Below the pieces are notes generated by a model that did no database searches, was not told the DNA's origin, and saw nothing but the letters and a program-made list of their open reading frames with translations. This document shows positions 20,083 to 22,086 of a stretch of 22,086 bases of DNA, in pieces. The translations under genes were made by a program, and so were the position numbers. Source of the DNA: DASQWC01 sp035640475 (GTDB taxonomy: Bacteria > Actinomycetota > JAICYB01); NCBI GenBank assembly GCA_035640475.1, contig DASQWC010000009.1:1-22086 (forward strand), read 5' to 3'. Each line of letters begins with the position of its first letter. Positions within the stretch are counted from its first letter, which is position 1.

Positions 20083-21225
20083 GTGCCTCTGAAGCTCTCC
20101 GACCACGACAAGATCGATTGGCCGTGGTACGTGCCGGTCGGGTCGGCGGTAATACCGATTGCCATCGGCGTCGAGGCGCTGCTTCACCGCAAGGCGCTAT
20201 GGCCGCCGCGCACCGAGACGCTGCTCATTTTCGTCGCTCTGTTGCCTTGGATCCTCGACGCGGTCGATCAGGCCGTGCCATTCCGCATCGGCCTCCCCGA
20301 GTGGGTGTTCGTACCGGTCGTTGTCGCTCCGACGACGATTCTGCTCTTCCAGCCCACGGATTTTGACTTCCTCCCCTTCCTGTTCGTGTTCCTCGCCGGC
20401 GAGATGGGGGCGCGACTGCGACCGATCGCGAGTCTCGTGGTCGCCGGCACACCCTCACTGGTCATGATCGGCTTCGACGTCGCCAACCTGTTCGAGGGGT
20501 CGTTCATATGGGTCGTGGGCATCCTCTTCGGATGGTGTGCAGGCCTCGCCATGCGCCAGCAGATGCTGCTGACGACTCGCATGAAGGCCGAGCAGGAAAC
20601 CCTGGCCGAGAAGTCGGCCTCGGAGGAACGACAGCGCATCGCTCGGGAGATTCACGATGTGATCGCCCACTCGATGAGCGTGACGATGCTGCACATCACC
20701 GCCGCGCGCATGGCACTCGAGCGCGACCGCTCCGCGGACGCGCTCGACGCATTGCGCGAGGCCGAGCAACAAGGACGCAACAGCCTGAACGAGATCCGCC
20801 GGACGGTCGGCCTGCTGGGCCCGGACGAGGCCGCAACCGCGCCTCCGATGCCGACGGCGTCCGATCTGCCCAAGTTGGTCGCCGACTTCCGCAATGCCGG
20901 CCTCGACGTCACAATGTCGACGAACGGTGACCTGGAGCGTGTCCCCGCCGCGAGCGGTGTGAATCTCTACCGGATCGTTCAGGAGTCCCTGACCAACGTG
21001 GCCAAGCATGCTCCCGGTGCGAAGGCCACCGTCGACCTTCAGATTGACGGCCGAGATATTCGACTGCGCGTGCACAACAACAACGGAAACGGTTCGCGAG
21101 CCGAGCGATCCGCGAGCGGTCTCGGGCTGAAGGGCATGGCCGGTCGGGCAGCGATAATGGGTGGCTCGCTGGACGCCGGCCCCAGCACAGACGGATGGAC
21201 GGTCACGCTTACGGCACCGACATGA
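20083..21225 (+). CDS. NarL-type sensor histidine kinase
   Basis: 380 residues. The N-terminal half (about 15-165) has five or six hydrophobic membrane segments with short loops, so the sensor is likely membrane-embedded rather than a large outer domain. A coiled linker (MKAEQETLAEKSASEERQR) leads to the HisKA_3 box REIHDVIAHSMSVTM with phospho-acceptor His191. The HATPase_c domain follows, with N-box VQESLTNVAKHAPG and G-box SGLGLKGMAGRAAIMGG. It should phosphorylate the regulator whose ATG overlaps its stop (ATGA). The GTG start is chosen by the N-terminus and absence of alternatives; signal sensed is unknown. Confidence 0.93.
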   Translation: MPLKLSDHDKIDWPWYVPVGSAVIPIAIGVEALLHRKALWPPRTETLLIFVALLPWILDAVDQAVPFRIGLPEWVFVPVVVAPTTILLFQPTDFDFLPFLFVFLAGEMGARLRPIASLVVAGTPSLVMIGFDVANLFEGSFIWVVGILFGWCAGLAMRQQMLLTTRMKAEQETLAEKSASEERQRIAREIHDVIAHSMSVTMLHITAARMALERDRSADALDALREAEQQGRNSLNEIRRTVGLLGPDEAATAPPMPTASDLPKLVADFRNAGLDVTMSTNGDLERVPAASGVNLYRIVQESLTNVAKHAPGAKATVDLQIDGRDIRLRVHNNNGNGSRAERSASGLGLKGMAGRAAIMGGSLDAGPSTDGWTVTLTAPT

Positions 21226-21878
21226 TTCGTGTGTTGCTCGTCGACGACCAAGAGCTCGTCCGCGCCGGATTGCGACGTATTTTACAAACCACAGATGACG
21301 TCGAGGTCGTCGGTGAATGCGAGGACGGCGATGGCGTTCCCGAAGCAGTCGTGGAGTACAAACCGGATGTCGTCCTCATGGACATCCGCATGAAGCGTGT
21401 CGACGGCGTCGAAGCCACACGCCGTCTGCGCTCCACGAACGGAGGCCCGCCGGTACTCGTCCTTACGACATTCGACGACGATGAGCTGCTCTCATCTGCC
21501 CTTCGTGCCGGCGCCGCCGGTTTTCAGCTCAAGGACGCTCCCGGCGAGGAGATCGTGCGCGCCGTTCGCACCGTCGCCGACGGCGAAGCGTGGCTCGATC
21601 CCGGCGTGACCGGCCGCGTCCTGCTGACATACCAAGCCACACCCGCGCCCTCGAAGGATGCGCAAGCCGCCATAAACAGACTGACGCCGCGCGAGCTCGA
21701 GGTCCTCCAGCTCATCGGTCGCGGGAGCTCTAACCCTGAGATTGCCGAGCAGCTCGTCATCAGCGAGGTAACGGTGAAGAGCCACGTGGGCCACATCTTC
21801 ACGAAGCTCGGGCTGCGCGATCGCGCCGCGGCGATTGTGTTCGCGTTCGACTACGGACTCGTCACGCCGCAAGCCTAG
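21222..21878 (+). CDS. LuxR/NarL-family response regulator
   Basis: 218 residues. The receiver domain (1-120) shows acidic Asp8/Asp9, phospho-acceptor Asp54 in VVLMDIRM, the LTTF switch region and Lys104 in LKDAPGEE. The C-terminal LuxR helix-turn-helix begins LTPRELEVLQLIGRGSSNPEIA and ends with TVKSHVGHIFTKLGLRDRAAAIVFA. It should bind DNA after phosphorylation by the adjacent kinase. ATG at 21222 is chosen because it gives the standard MIRVLLVDDQ start and overlaps the kinase stop by 4 bases; the frame is open a little upstream inside the kinase. Targets cannot be told. Confidence 0.95.
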   Translation: MIRVLLVDDQELVRAGLRRILQTTDDVEVVGECEDGDGVPEAVVEYKPDVVLMDIRMKRVDGVEATRRLRSTNGGPPVLVLTTFDDDELLSSALRAGAAGFQLKDAPGEEIVRAVRTVADGEAWLDPGVTGRVLLTYQATPAPSKDAQAAINRLTPRELEVLQLIGRGSSNPEIAEQLVISEVTVKSHVGHIFTKLGLRDRAAAIVFAFDYGLVTPQA

Positions 21879-22086
21879 TCGCGCGGATACAACACCATCT
21901 GCGTACAGCGAAAGATCGCCATTGGCTTGCCCGTCGACGTGTTCTCGACCGTGACGTCCCAGACCTGTGTGGTGCGCCCGAGATGCGCCGGCGTCGCACG
22001 CCCCTCGACCGTTTCGCCGATCCGGGCCGATCCGAGGAAGTTCGACTTCAGCTCGATGGTCGTATGGTTCGAGGCGCCCTCTGGAT
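21875..22086 (-). CDS. PaaI-like hotdog-fold thioesterase (5' end outside window)
   Basis: The last 70 codons are visible. The text HTTIELKSNFLGSARIGE, then VEGRATPAHLGRTTQVWDV and a final PMAIFRCTQMVLYPRD, matches the C-terminal half of the PaaI/4HBT hotdog acyl-CoA thioesterases (long beta strands with HTTIELK-x-NFL). Substrate cannot be inferred. Its TAG stop overlaps the response-regulator TAG within a shared CTAG, so the two genes are convergent with a 4-base overlap and no terminator between them. Confidence 0.85.
   Translation of the reverse strand, partial: PEGASNHTTIELKSNFLGSARIGETVEGRATPAHLGRTTQVWDVTVENTSTGKPMAIFRCTQMVLYPRD

Overview
The window is a dense, high-GC bacterial chromosome segment with no CRISPR array, insertion sequence or RNA gene that I can recognise. 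Of the 21 genes with a visible start, GTG is the proposed start for 10, ATG for 8 and TTG for 3. The order cysteine desulfurase, mnmA, ligA, gatC, gatA, gatB is typical of Actinomycetota, as is the NarL-type two-component pair. I infer a deep-branching actinobacterium, possibly from an uncultured lineage; the sequence does not settle the class.

Left part (1-4730, minus strand): one tight operon encodes a circularly permuted ATP-grasp protein, an alpha-E protein, an Anbu proteasome-like peptidase and a transglutaminase-like protein, followed 10 bases later by a secreted PQQ-type sugar dehydrogenase that runs off the window. The first four form a module predicted by comparative genomics to make and trim peptide linkages; its substrate is unknown. 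A divergent DedA-like membrane protein gene starts only 41 bases away and runs convergently into a GH13 alpha-glucosidase gene, which follows ilvD.

Middle part (8720-18603, minus strand): ilvD is preceded by two tiny paralogous secreted two-cysteine proteins, each with its own hairpin terminator. Upstream lies a likely seven- or eight-gene housekeeping transcript: iscS-like cysteine desulfurase, mnmA, a membrane-anchored beta-propeller-like protein, ligA, gatC, gatA and gatB. IscS can feed sulfur to MnmA for tRNA 2-thiouridine, and GatCAB amidates misacylated Glu-tRNA(Gln)/Asp-tRNA(Asn), so the cluster centres on tRNA quality with the replicative ligase embedded. GatB carries an N-terminal extension of about 220 residues with two membrane helices and a possible PH-like fold, the most unusual protein in the window.

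Right part (18632-22086): a galT-like HIT-superfamily gene diverges from iscS and overlaps convergently with a stand-alone cyclic-nucleotide-binding-domain gene. Then come a NarL-type histidine kinase and its LuxR-type response regulator (ATGA overlap), and the end of a PaaI-like hotdog thioesterase gene whose stop overlaps the regulator's stop.

A separate structural signal is a set of long, nearly loop-free inverted repeats inside coding regions (gatB linker, two in iscS, one in ilvD), longer than expected by chance for this base composition.
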